A stretch of 64,000 bases of DNA from an uncultured Acetatifactor sp. (GCF_910585425.1 NZ_CAJUCP010000024.1:12648-76647), one strand, 5' to 3'. Positions 17,384 through 27,506 are shown, counted from the stretch's first letter. Notes: generated by a model from the letters alone, not told the origin. Made by a program: numbers and translations.

Positions 17384-19245
17384 ACTGTCCTCACCTCCCG
17401 GGTCTGTATCTCAATCTGTATCTGGGTCTGTATCTGCGGCTGCATCTGTATCCGGCTCTGATAGTCCGTGATGCCCTTCCCCTCATTGGGATGTGCCGAG
17501 GAGTATACCTGGTCTGCGGCAAAGAGGCACAGCAGGACGATTCCGGCCCAGATCAATACCCCGGAGGGCAGCCGGCGCAGCAGCCCGTCCAGGAAGGGGG
17601 CCAGCACATATACGATCGCCATGCCGCCGATGCCGAAGACCAGCAGCCCCTCCGCGCAGATCCGGCCGTGCAGGTTCAGGAAGTATCCCGTGTAGTCCCA
17701 CCATCTGGTGCCATCATGGACATATTCCAGGTACACGGAGGTGAAATACTCCACGCAGCCGCACAGCGCTATGGCCAGGAGGAATTCCAGCACGGGCTTT
17801 CGCCGGAAGCGGTTCAGCAGCAGGAGCATCATGACGCTGCCGGTTCCGTAGATGGGGAGCCAGGGCCCGTGGAGCACGCCCCGGTTCACGAAGGCCCCGT
17901 CCGCGATCAGGTGGAGCCCCACCTCCCAGAGCCATCCCACGAAGGACAGGGCGAAGAACATCAGGACCACGGACCAGACGGAATAGCATCTGAGATAGTT
18001 CAGACTAACCACCCACTTGCGCTTGCGCTTCTCCGGAACCGGGTGCAGCCTGGTGGGGTAGATCTGCCCCTCCAGCGCCTTTCTGTCGTATTCCAGAAGG
18101 AACCTGCGGCTGCGCTCTTCCTCCAGGGCCTGGATTTCCTTCCCCTGTCCGACGGCCACGCCGAAGGTTTCCGCCAGGAATCCGGAGATTCCCTTCAGTT
18201 CCGGCAGCTTTGGCGATTGCGCCCCGCATTCCCTGTCCACGTCCGCATATTCGGTTTTCAGCGTATATTTATCCGCGTGCGCGAACAGATACCGGTCGTT
18301 CAAAAGCCCGGCGCCCTCCACCCGGTTCCGGATGCCCAGGCGGCGCAGTCTGGCATAATACTCTGCCATCACGGCCGTCTTGTAGGGGGTGGCGAATAGG
18401 ATGTTGGAGACGCCAAACGTCAGGATGCCCAGCAAATCCCACCCCAGAAAGGACAGCTCCAGCACGAAGCATTCCCATTTATGGCCGTCCATGAGCCTTC
18501 TGGACAGGGAGATCGCGTCCAGGGTCTTCATGGAAGGGTTCTCCGCCAGGAGATAGGGCACCAGGTGGTAGGAATAGGCCTTAATCACGCCGCCGATCAG
18601 GGTCAGGCCCCAGAGGAACAGGAAGAGGCCCGTGACGAAGTTCGCCACGGCCACATGGCACCATTTCTTCACCCGCAGCAGGAACCAGATCCGCTGTCCC
18701 GGCACCTTCTCATAGCAGCGCCCCTCCAGGAACATCCGTATGACCACCGTCCGGCACACGCCCACCACGAATATCTGGAACAGGCACAGCAGGGCCAGCG
18801 CCCCCAGCAGCAGGACGACTACAGCCACTTCGTCAGTCCCCACCAAAGAGCGCAGGCCCACCAGCAGGGTCATCAGATAGGCCCCGGAGGCCAGCTTGTT
18901 CACCACAGAGGCGAAAACCCCCCTGCTGCGGCCGAATATCTCTCCGCCCTCCCGCTCCGCTTCCTCTGCGTAGCTCTCTTCCCTTTCCCGGATCCGCTGT
19001 TCCCGGTCTTCCTTCTTTCCCTCCGCCACGTCTACCACGACTTCCGTGAAGGAGGTGACGATCGCCCCCGTGAACGTGACCCTGGTCTGGGGCGTCATGT
19101 CATCCGCAAGTCCCCCGCCGGATCCGCCGGACATCACCAGCTCCCCGGCCAGCAGGGACGCCGCCAGGCATAGCAGCAGGAACAGGAAATAGTGCTGTTT
19201 CAGCACCTTTTTGGCGGCTGTCTTCATTTGTCTTCTGGTATGCAT
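17380..19245 (-). CDS. DUF975 plus CmpB-type (putative ABC transporter IV) membrane protein
   Basis: 621 residues. The N-terminal half is a polytopic DUF975-like domain: about six hydrophobic stretches, a first helix at FLFLLLCLAASLLAGE, and SRRLMDGHKWECFVLELSFLGW. The C-terminal part (about 430-590) is a putative ABC-transporter IV/CmpB domain with FVGWLWEVGLHL, NRGVLHGPWLPIYG, CVEYFTSVYLE and WWDYTGYFLNLHGRIC. Function is unknown in both families. I chose the ATG at 19245 so that the protein begins just before its first membrane helix, but its ribosome site (GAGAGAAG) is poor. The alternatives are the ATG at 19227 and starts further upstream. A shorter CmpB relative lies at 39431. Confidence 0.75.
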   Translation of the reverse strand: MHTRRQMKTAAKKVLKQHYFLFLLLCLAASLLAGELVMSGGSGGGLADDMTPQTRVTFTGAIVTSFTEVVVDVAEGKKEDREQRIREREESYAEEAEREGGEIFGRSRGVFASVVNKLASGAYLMTLLVGLRSLVGTDEVAVVVLLLGALALLCLFQIFVVGVCRTVVIRMFLEGRCYEKVPGQRIWFLLRVKKWCHVAVANFVTGLFLFLWGLTLIGGVIKAYSYHLVPYLLAENPSMKTLDAISLSRRLMDGHKWECFVLELSFLGWDLLGILTFGVSNILFATPYKTAVMAEYYARLRRLGIRNRVEGAGLLNDRYLFAHADKYTLKTEYADVDRECGAQSPKLPELKGISGFLAETFGVAVGQGKEIQALEEERSRRFLLEYDRKALEGQIYPTRLHPVPEKRKRKWVVSLNYLRCYSVWSVVLMFFALSFVGWLWEVGLHLIADGAFVNRGVLHGPWLPIYGTGSVMMLLLLNRFRRKPVLEFLLAIALCGCVEYFTSVYLEYVHDGTRWWDYTGYFLNLHGRICAEGLLVFGIGGMAIVYVLAPFLDGLLRRLPSGVLIWAGIVLLCLFAADQVYSSAHPNEGKGITDYQSRIQMQPQIQTQIQIEIQTREVRTV

Positions 19246-19488
19246 CTTCTCTCTCGATTCTGTGATTATTTCTGTGGGCATGGGCCCGCGCATGCCCGCG
19301 GCATACAGCGCTCCCCTCCCCCTTAAGCCATTATATGTCCGGCAGTCCAGATCGGCAAGGAGCAGTTTCGCACGATATCTCTCCGTAACGTGGACACGGG
19401 CGGCTGTCATAGGCCGCCCGCATCATGCATGGCATCCTTTCCTCTGTCCATGGCATTTTCCATGCGCCCCCCGGAGGAAAGCGGAATC

Positions 19489-22400
19489 CTATTTCCGGGA
19501 CTTCCAGTCGGCGTCCTTCTCCTTGCTGGAGGCTGTGGCCTTGGCCAACTGCAGCACGATCTCGCTGAAGTAACGCTCAGGAATCTCTTTCAGGCAGTAG
19601 GAATTGCTGTCATTGGCCTCATCGTACACATAGCTGCCCCGCCTGATGCCCGCGGGCACGCTGCCTCCGGAAGAGGCATTGTTCCCTGTCATGACGCCCC
19701 CGTTTCCGGCAAGGACATTCCCTCCCGCATTGTAGAACCTGGCCTCGTATACGGTCACATCGTCGTTCTGGCCTCCCACGAAGCTGCCGGAGAAGTGGAG
19801 CTCCACCCCCAGCGCCCCGTCCTCCCTGTAATAGCTGTAGAAGCCCCCCGCGTCCTGGACGGAGCCCCGATACCAGCCAAGGGCCATGAGCTTGCCCCCC
19901 AGGGACAGGTCGTTCACGATGCAGCCGCCGAAGCGCTCCAGGCTCTTTGACTCCCCCTCCTCCTCTGTCCGGTAGTACACCGGCCTGTCGAGCTGCTCGA
20001 TGGGCTGGAGGATCTCATAGTCCTCAAGCTGCTCCTTCCAGGCGCTGCGGGAGTCCTCCGACAGCTCGATGGGGTGCACGATCCCTACCATGGGCACAGG
20101 AACGGCGCTTTCCCCGGATTTGCCGCCGGATGCGGCCGCCTTATCGTCCGCTTCCTCCCTGCTCCCGGCTGCGTCCTGCAGGCCTCCAGTCTGCTGTCCG
20201 GCATCCGTCTGCCCCTCCGGCAGCTCGAACTCGTCCTCGTCCTCCGTGTTGAAGGAGCCGTCCTCCATGTAGCGGAAAGTATTTACCAGTTTTCCGTCTT
20301 CGTAGATGCCCCAGATCAGCCCGGTGGCGAACTGGTGCATCACGGGGTTCTTCACGAACAGGTTCCGCCAGGCCTCCACGGTCCACTGCCTGCCGGTGGA
20401 CAGGGCCATCTCCAGGCGCATCTTCTGGCTGCTCACCGTGGCCTTCATCTGCTTCTTCATCTGCTTGAATTCCTCGTAGGCCGCGGGCGCTTTCTCTTCG
20501 TCGTCCCGCTTGCCCGGGGCGGGGAGGTTCTTCAGCTTCTTGCCGCTCTCGTCGAAGACCTCTATCTCCAGGGCAGTGGTGATGGTGACGGTGAACTTCC
20601 GCCCGCCGTAGTCGAACACCCGCTCCATATTTTCGTTAAAGCCCAGATCCGGCACGATCCTGTCCGCCAGCTCCTCCGTGGTGATGCCCAGCTGCGCCGC
20701 CGCGAACTCCAGGGCCTTCCCCGCCGCTGCCTTCACCTGTTTGAATTTAAATTTACGCGATATTCCGTCAACAATCAGAAGCGCCTGGGGCTCGGGGCTT
20801 AAGGCCAGGGCCTGCACCGCCTCCGAGGCGATGGCCCCTCTGGCCGCATTGGGCCACTCCTGTATCTGGTGGTGGAGCTTCTTCACCATGTCCGCGCCGC
20901 CGTGGATGGACGCCGCGTAGAGCACCCAGCGCTTCTTGGACTCCGCCCCGGCCTCCATCCATTTGTCGAAGAGCTCTCCCACATAGACGGCAAGCTCACG
21001 CCGGTCCAGGTCCTGGGCCAGGGTGGCGGCCGTAGGGCTCACGCCGCAGGGGGACATGGAGGCATAGCTCAAGAACAGGGCCTGGAGGTACTCCTCGCCG
21101 GCCTCCTCCCCGTCCTTTTTATGTACTTTGGAGAAAGGCGTCTCGTAGGCCCAGGCCAGGGAGCGCTTCTTGCCGCCCTTGTGGAGGTCTTTCACCAGAT
21201 CCTCCCGGGTCAGGGCCTTTCCGCCCTGGTTTTCATCGGCGCCGCTGACATGGAGGGCTGTCTCCAGCAGGGTGCGCACCTTGCCGTTCTTCTCCTTTTC
21301 CAGGCTTTCCTTCAGGACGGGGGCGTATTTCCCGCTGTCCCATCTGGTCAGGACGCGGATGGCGATCTCACGCTCCGCTGCCTTTTTGGAGGACAGGAGC
21401 CTCAGCATATCCGCCTCCCAGTCATTGCACCGATAGAGGATTTCCAGAAGTTCTTCTCTGACGGCTTTGGAGCTGTCCTGGGAGAAGCCCAGGATTTCCT
21501 CTCTGTACTGCCCCGGATGCTGTCCCAGGACCGTAAGACCCAGGCATCTTCCTGTGCTGGCGGCCTCCCGGAAACCGGTTACGGCCTCTTCCCGCCTGTC
21601 TGCCAGGTATCCCTGGAAGATTTCTCTGGAGGCGTTCTTCAGCTCGTCCTTCCATCTGTCCATGTAGAGGGAGTCATAGGCGTCCGAATAGCCGTTGAGC
21701 TGTCTGCCCAGGCTCAGGCCCGCCCTGTCCACCGCGGCGAAGAGGCGCTTCACCCTGTCGCCGCTGACTTCATTGCCACCCTGTCCGTTCCCGCCCCGCA
21801 GGCTGTTTGCGTTGACATATCCTCTGTACAGCATCAGGAAGGCCTCGCAGCGGTCGCTCAGCGCGTCATAGCCGTAGGTGTTCTGATAGGCCTGGAGGAT
21901 GTTCCAGTGGCTGCCGCCCCAGCGGTAGCTGGTGCCGCTCTGCAGCCTGTCCTCATAGGGGTAGAGCGCGGAAATCCCGCTGCCGTTCTCCAGGTAATCC
22001 CGCACCGCGGCGGCTGCCTGGGTGTCCACGATCTTCACCAGGGCGTCGATGAGCCTGGACTGCTGCCTGGACTTGTCCGTTCCCTTCCGCTCCTGGTACA
22101 GATTGGGATCCATCTTTTTCACGATGTCGTTCATCCGGTTGAAGGTGTCGAAATCCGCCGACTTCATGCACTCCAGGAAAATCTCCCTGTTGCGTTGGAA
22201 CTGGCTTTTCAGGATTTTGGCCTTTCCCTTGGCGGCGGCCCAGGCGATGAACTTCTTTTTGTCCATGGAGAATGTCTCGTCGAAAGCGCCGCCTCTTTCA
22301 TTCAAATCCCCCCGCAGGTCTATATTGTCCATGATGTCCAGCATGTTGTCCGTGTCCGCCGCAAGACATATCTTCAGCACGTTTTCCAGCATGGGGGACT

Positions 22401-23277
22401 GGGCGTAGTTGACGAAGGCCGTGCCGCCCAGGATGCGCAGGATGAACCGGTTCACCGTCAGGTTCACCCTGGCCTTTTTCAGTATCCTGTCGTCTACTTT
22501 ATCACGGTAGACCGCATTTTTAATCTCGTCCATATCCAGCTTCGCCATCTGGTTCCCGTAGAGGCTGTGCAGGCTGTTGGCCAGGATTTCCCCGTACTCC
22601 CACAGAAGGGCCATGTCCCCGGAATCGATCTGCACCGCTTTCTCCTCCTGGCTTCCCCCGCGGCCCAGGAGCCTGTTCATACCGGCCAGGAGCCCGCCCT
22701 GCCTGTCGGCAGCCTCTCCTTCCGTCAGCCTTACATTGGGGTACTTCATCCGGAAATAGGTCATCAGGAGGATGATCTTGCCGTTCTCCGTTCTGCTTTT
22801 CTGATACGATATGGCTTCGCGGATGGCGTCAGGCTGGTCGGCTGCCAGCTTTATCAGGTTCTGGATGGTGTAGCGGTTGATCATATGCTCATTGTTGCCG
22901 ATCTGGGCCGCATAGACTGCCGCCTGCATGGATGTCTGCGGCAGGAGGATGCGGTTCTTGTCGTAATTGTAGTATCCGTTCCAGGGCATCATCTCGCTGC
23001 AGGTGGACTGGCCTGCGGCGAACAGGATATGGGCCAGGCGCTCCGCCTCCTGGTCCCGCCCCTTGTTGATCAGGTCGATGCCCATGGACCGCAGCTTCGA
23101 CGCAACTTCCACAGGCGCGGCGGTGAGGTCGCGAAACGCCAGCTTCTCCAGCGCCTCCTCCCCCGCCGCCCCGGAGAGGTAGTCCTCCGCCAGGGCGATT
23201 TCATCCGCCGTGAACAGGTTGGTCTGCTCCAGCAGTTCCACTATTTTAGCGGCTCTTTGATTTTGTGGGTTGATCAT
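19489..23277 (-). CDS. DUF4132 protein (E. coli YehI/MolR-like)
   Basis: A 1262-residue cytoplasmic protein without signal peptide or membrane helix. Most of the length is predicted helical, HEAT-like in places (GFREAASTGRCLGLTVLGQHPG..., KKAAEREIAIRVLTRWD). A DUF4132 module lies at about 780-1000: VDGISRKFKFKQVKAAAGKALEFAAAQLGI..., DYGGRKFTVTIT, and NPVMHQFATGLIWGIYE. The remaining 200 residues include an acidic low-complexity segment and a beta-rich end. AGGAGG lies 10 bases before the ATG. It follows the SWIM gene by 132 bases on the same strand. No enzyme motif is visible. E. coli YehI, about 1200 residues, is encoded with the same set of partner families. Confidence 0.85.
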   Translation of the reverse strand: MINPQNQRAAKIVELLEQTNLFTADEIALAEDYLSGAAGEEALEKLAFRDLTAAPVEVASKLRSMGIDLINKGRDQEAERLAHILFAAGQSTCSEMMPWNGYYNYDKNRILLPQTSMQAAVYAAQIGNNEHMINRYTIQNLIKLAADQPDAIREAISYQKSRTENGKIILLMTYFRMKYPNVRLTEGEAADRQGGLLAGMNRLLGRGGSQEEKAVQIDSGDMALLWEYGEILANSLHSLYGNQMAKLDMDEIKNAVYRDKVDDRILKKARVNLTVNRFILRILGGTAFVNYAQSPMLENVLKICLAADTDNMLDIMDNIDLRGDLNERGGAFDETFSMDKKKFIAWAAAKGKAKILKSQFQRNREIFLECMKSADFDTFNRMNDIVKKMDPNLYQERKGTDKSRQQSRLIDALVKIVDTQAAAAVRDYLENGSGISALYPYEDRLQSGTSYRWGGSHWNILQAYQNTYGYDALSDRCEAFLMLYRGYVNANSLRGGNGQGGNEVSGDRVKRLFAAVDRAGLSLGRQLNGYSDAYDSLYMDRWKDELKNASREIFQGYLADRREEAVTGFREAASTGRCLGLTVLGQHPGQYREEILGFSQDSSKAVREELLEILYRCNDWEADMLRLLSSKKAAEREIAIRVLTRWDSGKYAPVLKESLEKEKNGKVRTLLETALHVSGADENQGGKALTREDLVKDLHKGGKKRSLAWAYETPFSKVHKKDGEEAGEEYLQALFLSYASMSPCGVSPTAATLAQDLDRRELAVYVGELFDKWMEAGAESKKRWVLYAASIHGGADMVKKLHHQIQEWPNAARGAIASEAVQALALSPEPQALLIVDGISRKFKFKQVKAAAGKALEFAAAQLGITTEELADRIVPDLGFNENMERVFDYGGRKFTVTITTALEIEVFDESGKKLKNLPAPGKRDDEEKAPAAYEEFKQMKKQMKATVSSQKMRLEMALSTGRQWTVEAWRNLFVKNPVMHQFATGLIWGIYEDGKLVNTFRYMEDGSFNTEDEDEFELPEGQTDAGQQTGGLQDAAGSREEADDKAAASGGKSGESAVPVPMVGIVHPIELSEDSRSAWKEQLEDYEILQPIEQLDRPVYYRTEEEGESKSLERFGGCIVNDLSLGGKLMALGWYRGSVQDAGGFYSYYREDGALGVELHFSGSFVGGQNDDVTVYEARFYNAGGNVLAGNGGVMTGNNASSGGSVPAGIRRGSYVYDEANDSNSYCLKEIPERYFSEIVLQLAKATASSKEKDADWKSRK

Positions 23278-23409
23278 TGGTTTGGTTCCTCCTTTTCCTG
23301 TGCTTGTGAGCGCATTCCTTTATCGGTCTGCTGCTATCTGTTGCGGAAGCGCTCGCTGGTTATGCATTTATGCTGGCAAATGGTTTGGGTGGGCATCAAT
23401 GTTTTAATG

Positions 23410-26157
23410 TTATTCCCCGTAATAGTCCTCTCCTCGGGAATATTCGTTTTTTTGCTTCATTAAGTATAGATATTCGCTTATCTCCGTATAGATTCCTGCC
23501 AGGGGCCCGTTCTCCTGCGCAATCCGGTGGCGGTTCGCCGCCAGATTTTCCTCCAGGGCGGCCAGAAGCCCCGAGAGGTACTCCATGCCGTACTGGGCTG
23601 TCAGGGCCGCGGATTTCTGCAGGCCTTTAAGCGTGCTGTCATGGACGGTGGAAAAGCCGCTCTGGCACAGGTCCGCCATCAGGGAGAGGATCTCAGCGGC
23701 CATGTCCTCCATGACCAGGAATTTGGGCTTGTGGTCTGTGGATATGGCTGCTGCGCTTTCTTTGCTTTCCGCAGTTCCGGACGCTGTCAGTTCTGCTACG
23801 GCGCTTTCGTTTTCTCCGGCACTTCTGTGCTCTGTGGCTGTCCCTTCTGCCGGGGTGCTTCCGTTTTCTCCGGCATCTCCGCTTTCTGTGGCTGTCCTTT
23901 CTGCCGGAACGCTTCCGTTTTCTCCGGCATCTCTGCCTTCTGTGGCTGTCCCTTCTGCCGGGACGCTTCCTCCTTGCCTGGCTGTAACGTCTACCGGGGC
24001 GCTTCCGCCTCCCGGCACTGCCTCTCCGTCGGGTGCCTCGATTTCCAGCAGATCCACCGGATACATCCGAAGCCTCCCGTCCCGCAGATAGACCTTCCCC
24101 AGGAAACAGGGCGGCTTCTTCCCGGAGATTCGTTCCAGGTATCGAATCGTGCCCGCCTCCTCCTTGGAATAGGCCACCTCCACCAGAAGCTCCCGGCCCG
24201 CCGCGTCATAAAGGGGCAAGGTCAGCCGCTGCTCTGTCTGGGAGAATTCCGCCCTGGCGCAGCTCTTTGGCTGGACGAACAGGGGCTCCACGCCCTTTCC
24301 CCCGGCGTCCTCCTGTCCGGTATCGCCCGGGCTGTCCGGCTCTCCCTCTTCCGCAAGCCATGTCCTCTGCTGCTTCCAGATCTGCTCCCGGAACAGGGCA
24401 CCGAAATCCTGATAATACCACTTTGCTATATCGGATACATGCAGCCCTGCCTCCCCAGTGACCTCCCCTTTGGTCTCCTGGCTGGAGGACAGGCGGTTCC
24501 GGCTGTCGCATTTGGCCCCGTTCAGGTGTATCCTGACCTTCAGAAGATTCTCGAAGGAAATGTTCAATCCCCAGGGAGCGCCTGCCTGCTGGTTCCTCCA
24601 GGCCCCCTTCTTTTTGGATTCGTCATAGAACACGGGCCTTGCGTTGGTATAGGTGTACCACTGTTTCGTCTTCTCTTCCAGGAAATAGACTGTCTCCCCC
24701 TCGTATCCCGTCTGGCTCCGGAAATGCTCCATGGCTATCCCGATCAGGTCAAGGTTCCCCACAGGGAGATAACCGGCCCGGAATTCTCCCGCCAGCTTTC
24801 CCACTGCCTCCTGCCCCGTGGCCTGGCCTTCCATCTGCCCCGTTGCCTGCCCCAGGAGCTGTACCCGCCGATAGAGCCTTGTCAGCTGCTCCATCAGGTC
24901 TTCCGTGCGGAAAGCCGCCTTTCTGGCAAAGTATCTGCCGTAGGAATCCGCCAACGCCCTGAAATATCCCTCGAACCTGGAGAGCCTGGCATTGTGGCTG
25001 ATGATGGCAAGCCTCTCCAGGTAGTCCGGCACGTCGTGGGACACCCGGGACAGCCCGGTGCCCAAAAGCTCCTCCAGGAAGCGCTCCATCTGCCCGGCCG
25101 CGTCCCTCACTTCCTCCAGGTCGTAAACCGGCGTGTCTGCCGTCTCTGCCTGGAGGGCCTCTCTGGTCAATACGCCAGTCTCCATCTGGCACCAGAGGAT
25201 GGCAGCGGCCTTGTGCCTGCACAGTTCCTTTTTATGGCAGGTGCAGGTGGAATATTCCAGAGGGGACAGGAGCTTCACTGTCATCCCCTGTTCCGGCAGG
25301 TCGACGGTGACCACCGAGGACTCCTGTATCACCGGGCGGATGCCGCCTGCGGCCTGGTTGACGAAAGCCTGGAAATAGCGGCTGCCCAGGGCCTTCTGGA
25401 GCTTATCGAAGGGGTAGGCGTTTATCTCTTTCCATGCGGGGCTGTGTCGGTTTTTATCGACTACGTTTATGTCGTTATTTTGGTTTTGATTAGTGGAACC
25501 GCTCCGCCCCGGCACGATGCCGGAATCCGGAATGGGCTCCGATTCTTGGGTTGCTTCCTGTGACGGACTGCTCTTTGGATTTTGGGCGGCTACCTGTACC
25601 GGACTTCCCTCCGGTTTTTGGGCAGCTTCTTGTACCAGGCTTCCCTCCGGTTTTTGGGCGGCTTTCTGTACCAGGCTTCCCTCCGGTCGCTGGGCGGCTT
25701 CCTGTACCAGACTTCCCTCCGGATTCTGGGCGGCCTCCGGCCCACACAGAACCGGGCTTCCCCCGTCATCCGCAGCCCTCGCATCCTGCCCATTCTCCGT
25801 GTCCGCTGCCGACAGGTTCTGCGCATCCTGTCCTGCGGAATCCGTGCCGCCCCTAAGGCAGCGTTCCCGCAGAATCAGAATCCCATGTACCACATGGCGG
25901 CAGATGCTCCTGGAGGGGCAGGTGCACTTGCTCTCCCCCAGAGGAAAGCGCACCGTCACGGTCTCCGCTCCCACCTTTACCACAACCTCTTCCCCCAGCG
26001 CGCCAATCCCGGCAGCGGCTCCTTCCATGGAATTCTCCTCTTCCATGGAATGCCCTTCTTCCATGTCTTTATAGGCCCGCTTGACAATTCCCTTATTGCT
26101 GATGCCGATCAGATAGTCGTCGTCTATCCCGGCCAGCCGTTCTCTCCACTCATCCAT
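23410..26157 (-). CDS. Double SWIM zinc-finger protein with repeat-expanded linkers
   Basis: 915 residues. Two SWIM-type zinc motifs of the form CxC...CxH are visible: CTCPSRSICRH at about 78-88 and CTCHKKELCRH at about 302-312. Such fingers bind DNA or protein and are typical of the YehQ-like partner of VWA/MoxR operons. A linker (about 139-198) carries five 12-residue repeats rich in EGSLVQEAAQ. A second low-complexity segment near 720-790 carries 18-residue GENGSVPAEGTAT repeats. The ATG at 26157 has AGAGGAGA 5 bases before it. The coding frame is intact through both repeat arrays. No catalytic motif was recognised. Confidence 0.85.
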   Translation of the reverse strand: MDEWRERLAGIDDDYLIGISNKGIVKRAYKDMEEGHSMEEENSMEGAAAGIGALGEEVVVKVGAETVTVRFPLGESKCTCPSRSICRHVVHGILILRERCLRGGTDSAGQDAQNLSAADTENGQDARAADDGGSPVLCGPEAAQNPEGSLVQEAAQRPEGSLVQKAAQKPEGSLVQEAAQKPEGSPVQVAAQNPKSSPSQEATQESEPIPDSGIVPGRSGSTNQNQNNDINVVDKNRHSPAWKEINAYPFDKLQKALGSRYFQAFVNQAAGGIRPVIQESSVVTVDLPEQGMTVKLLSPLEYSTCTCHKKELCRHKAAAILWCQMETGVLTREALQAETADTPVYDLEEVRDAAGQMERFLEELLGTGLSRVSHDVPDYLERLAIISHNARLSRFEGYFRALADSYGRYFARKAAFRTEDLMEQLTRLYRRVQLLGQATGQMEGQATGQEAVGKLAGEFRAGYLPVGNLDLIGIAMEHFRSQTGYEGETVYFLEEKTKQWYTYTNARPVFYDESKKKGAWRNQQAGAPWGLNISFENLLKVRIHLNGAKCDSRNRLSSSQETKGEVTGEAGLHVSDIAKWYYQDFGALFREQIWKQQRTWLAEEGEPDSPGDTGQEDAGGKGVEPLFVQPKSCARAEFSQTEQRLTLPLYDAAGRELLVEVAYSKEEAGTIRYLERISGKKPPCFLGKVYLRDGRLRMYPVDLLEIEAPDGEAVPGGGSAPVDVTARQGGSVPAEGTATEGRDAGENGSVPAERTATESGDAGENGSTPAEGTATEHRSAGENESAVAELTASGTAESKESAAAISTDHKPKFLVMEDMAAEILSLMADLCQSGFSTVHDSTLKGLQKSAALTAQYGMEYLSGLLAALEENLAANRHRIAQENGPLAGIYTEISEYLYLMKQKNEYSRGEDYYGE
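23801..23990 (-). repeat. In-frame 54-base tandem repeats in the SWIM gene
   Basis: The 11-base landmark TTTTCTCCGGC recurs at 23810, 23864 and 23918, exactly 54 bases (18 codons) apart. The flanking TGTGGCTGTCCC.TCTGCCGG stretch repeats with it. There are three clear copies plus partial ones, coding on the minus strand for an acidic Gly/Glu/Ser/Thr/Ala linker. Confidence 0.9.
25565..25744 (-). repeat. In-frame 36-base tandem repeats in the SWIM gene
   Basis: Five consecutive 36-base units, each with TCCCTCCGG or a variant and TGGGCGGC, fill 25565-25744. They code on the minus strand for 12-residue units close to PEGSLVQEAAQK. Outer copies diverge more than inner ones, as expected from slippage-type expansion. 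Confidence 0.92.
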
Positions 26158-26245
26158 AGAAATCTCCTCTTATTAATATAGTAATTCCTGTCATTCTTCC
26201 TGTCAAGCCGCAATGGAGCGCCAAAACCGCCCTTTATCCATACTG

Positions 26246-26280
26246 AAAAACAGCTCCGGGCCTGTGAGCACCGGAGCTGT
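26246..26280 (-). terminator. Terminator of the aldo/keto reductase gene
   Basis: A perfect 10-base stem ACAGCTCCGG (26250-26259) / CCGGAGCTGT (26271-26280). On the minus strand TTTTT follows directly. It means the SWIM gene downstream needs its own promoter. Confidence 0.88.
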
Positions 26281-26374
26281 ATATTTTTGAAATGCCATAT
26301 CCTGTTTTCACTGCGGGCTGCATACAGCCTTTCTCCTGAAAAATCTATATATGCAGCGCTTAAATGCCGTTTAT

Positions 26375-27364
26375 TTACTCCAGTATCCGGTCAATCCTCT
26401 CCCGCTCTTCCCGGTCAAACTCCACATTGCCAAGCATCCCCACATTGTCCAGTATCTGGGATGGCCTTGACGCACCGATCAGCACGCTGGTGATGTCCCC
26501 GTCCCGGAGGATCCAGGCCAATGCCATCTGGGCCAGGCTCTGTCCCCGCTCTCTGGCGATTTCACCCAGGGCGCGCACCCTGTCCAGGGTCTCCTCCCGG
26601 ATGGAGCTCTCCTTCAGGAACCTTCCGTCCGTGCGGACGCGGCTGTCCGCCGGGATGCCGTTTAAGTAGCGGTCCGTCAGGAGCCCCTGGGCCAGCGGGC
26701 AGAACGTGATGATGCCGATGCCGTTCTTTGCCGCATAGTCCTTCAGCCCATCGGCCTCGATGCTGCGGTTCAGCATGGAATAGCTCCTCTGGTTGATGAT
26801 GAAGGGCGTGCCCATCTCCCGGAACAGCTTTGCGATGGCAATGGTCTGCTCCTTATCGTAATTGGAAATCCCCACGTATAGGGCCTTGCCGCTCCTGACG
26901 ATGCCGTCCAGCGCCCGGGCGGTCTCCTCCAGCGGCGTCTCGGGATCTGGCCTGTGGTGGTAGAAGATATCTACGTAGTCCAGTCCCATCCTGCCCAGGC
27001 TCTGGTCCAGGCTGGCCACCAGATACTTCTTGCTGCCCCAGTCGCCGTAAGGCCCCGGCCACATGTCGTATCCGGCTTTGGTGGAGATGACCAGCTCGTC
27101 CCTGTAGGCCCCAAGGCTCTTTTTCAGGATGCGGCCGAAATTCTCCTCCGCCGCGCCGTACACCGGGCCGTAATTGTTGGCCAGGTCGAAATGGGTGATG
27201 CCATTGTCGAACGCAGTCTGGCACATGTCCAGCATGTTGTCGAAATTGCCGTTGGAGCCGAAATTGTGCCACAGCCCCAGAGACACCGCCGGGAGCTTCA
27301 GCCCGCTGGCCCCGCAGCGGTTATATTGCATTTTTTCATACCTTGATTCGTCTGCGATATACAT
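26375..27364 (-). CDS. Aldo/keto reductase, YghZ-like
   Basis: NADPH-dependent carbonyl reductase of 329 residues. The TIM-barrel hallmarks are THFDLANNYGPVYGAAEENFG (catalytic Asp and Tyr), the active-site Lys in VISTKAGYDMWPGPYGDWGSKKYL, the catalytic His in YVDIFYHHRPDPETPLEETARAL, and the nucleotide site with ITSVLIGASRPSQILDN. The DMWPGPYGDWGSKKYL segment is typical of the YghZ subgroup, which reduces glyceraldehyde 3-phosphate and methylglyoxal. AGGAGG precedes the ATG and a terminator follows. It is an ordinary metabolic gene between the SWIM and VWA genes and is probably not part of that system. Confidence 0.93.
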   Translation of the reverse strand: MYIADESRYEKMQYNRCGASGLKLPAVSLGLWHNFGSNGNFDNMLDMCQTAFDNGITHFDLANNYGPVYGAAEENFGRILKKSLGAYRDELVISTKAGYDMWPGPYGDWGSKKYLVASLDQSLGRMGLDYVDIFYHHRPDPETPLEETARALDGIVRSGKALYVGISNYDKEQTIAIAKLFREMGTPFIINQRSYSMLNRSIEADGLKDYAAKNGIGIITFCPLAQGLLTDRYLNGIPADSRVRTDGRFLKESSIREETLDRVRALGEIARERGQSLAQMALAWILRDGDITSVLIGASRPSQILDNVGMLGNVEFDREERERIDRILE

Positions 27365-27506
27365 TTTTCTATCCTCCTAAGTAAATCTATATCTATGCTT
27401 TCCTGTCGATGCTCTCATCCCCTCCGACAAATCCACCTTTTCCCACTGCAGTATAGCATACAAAAAATGCCTACAGGAAAAATATTGTGAAATTAGCAAA
27501 AAAAGA

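Noticed and set aside
20869..23463. An 864-codon open frame on the plus strand
   Set aside because: It is antisense to the DUF4132 gene. High GC removes stop codons in opposite frames. The translation shows no domain and there is no ribosome site.
23527..25563. A 678-codon open frame on the plus strand with repeated Cys-Gly-Cys-Pro segments
   Set aside because: Antisense to the SWIM gene. The repetitive Cys pattern is the complement of the 54-base tandem repeats.
25565..25744. CRISPR-like regular spacing of a 36-base unit
   Set aside because: The units are contiguous with no spacers, are in frame within a gene and have no cas genes nearby.
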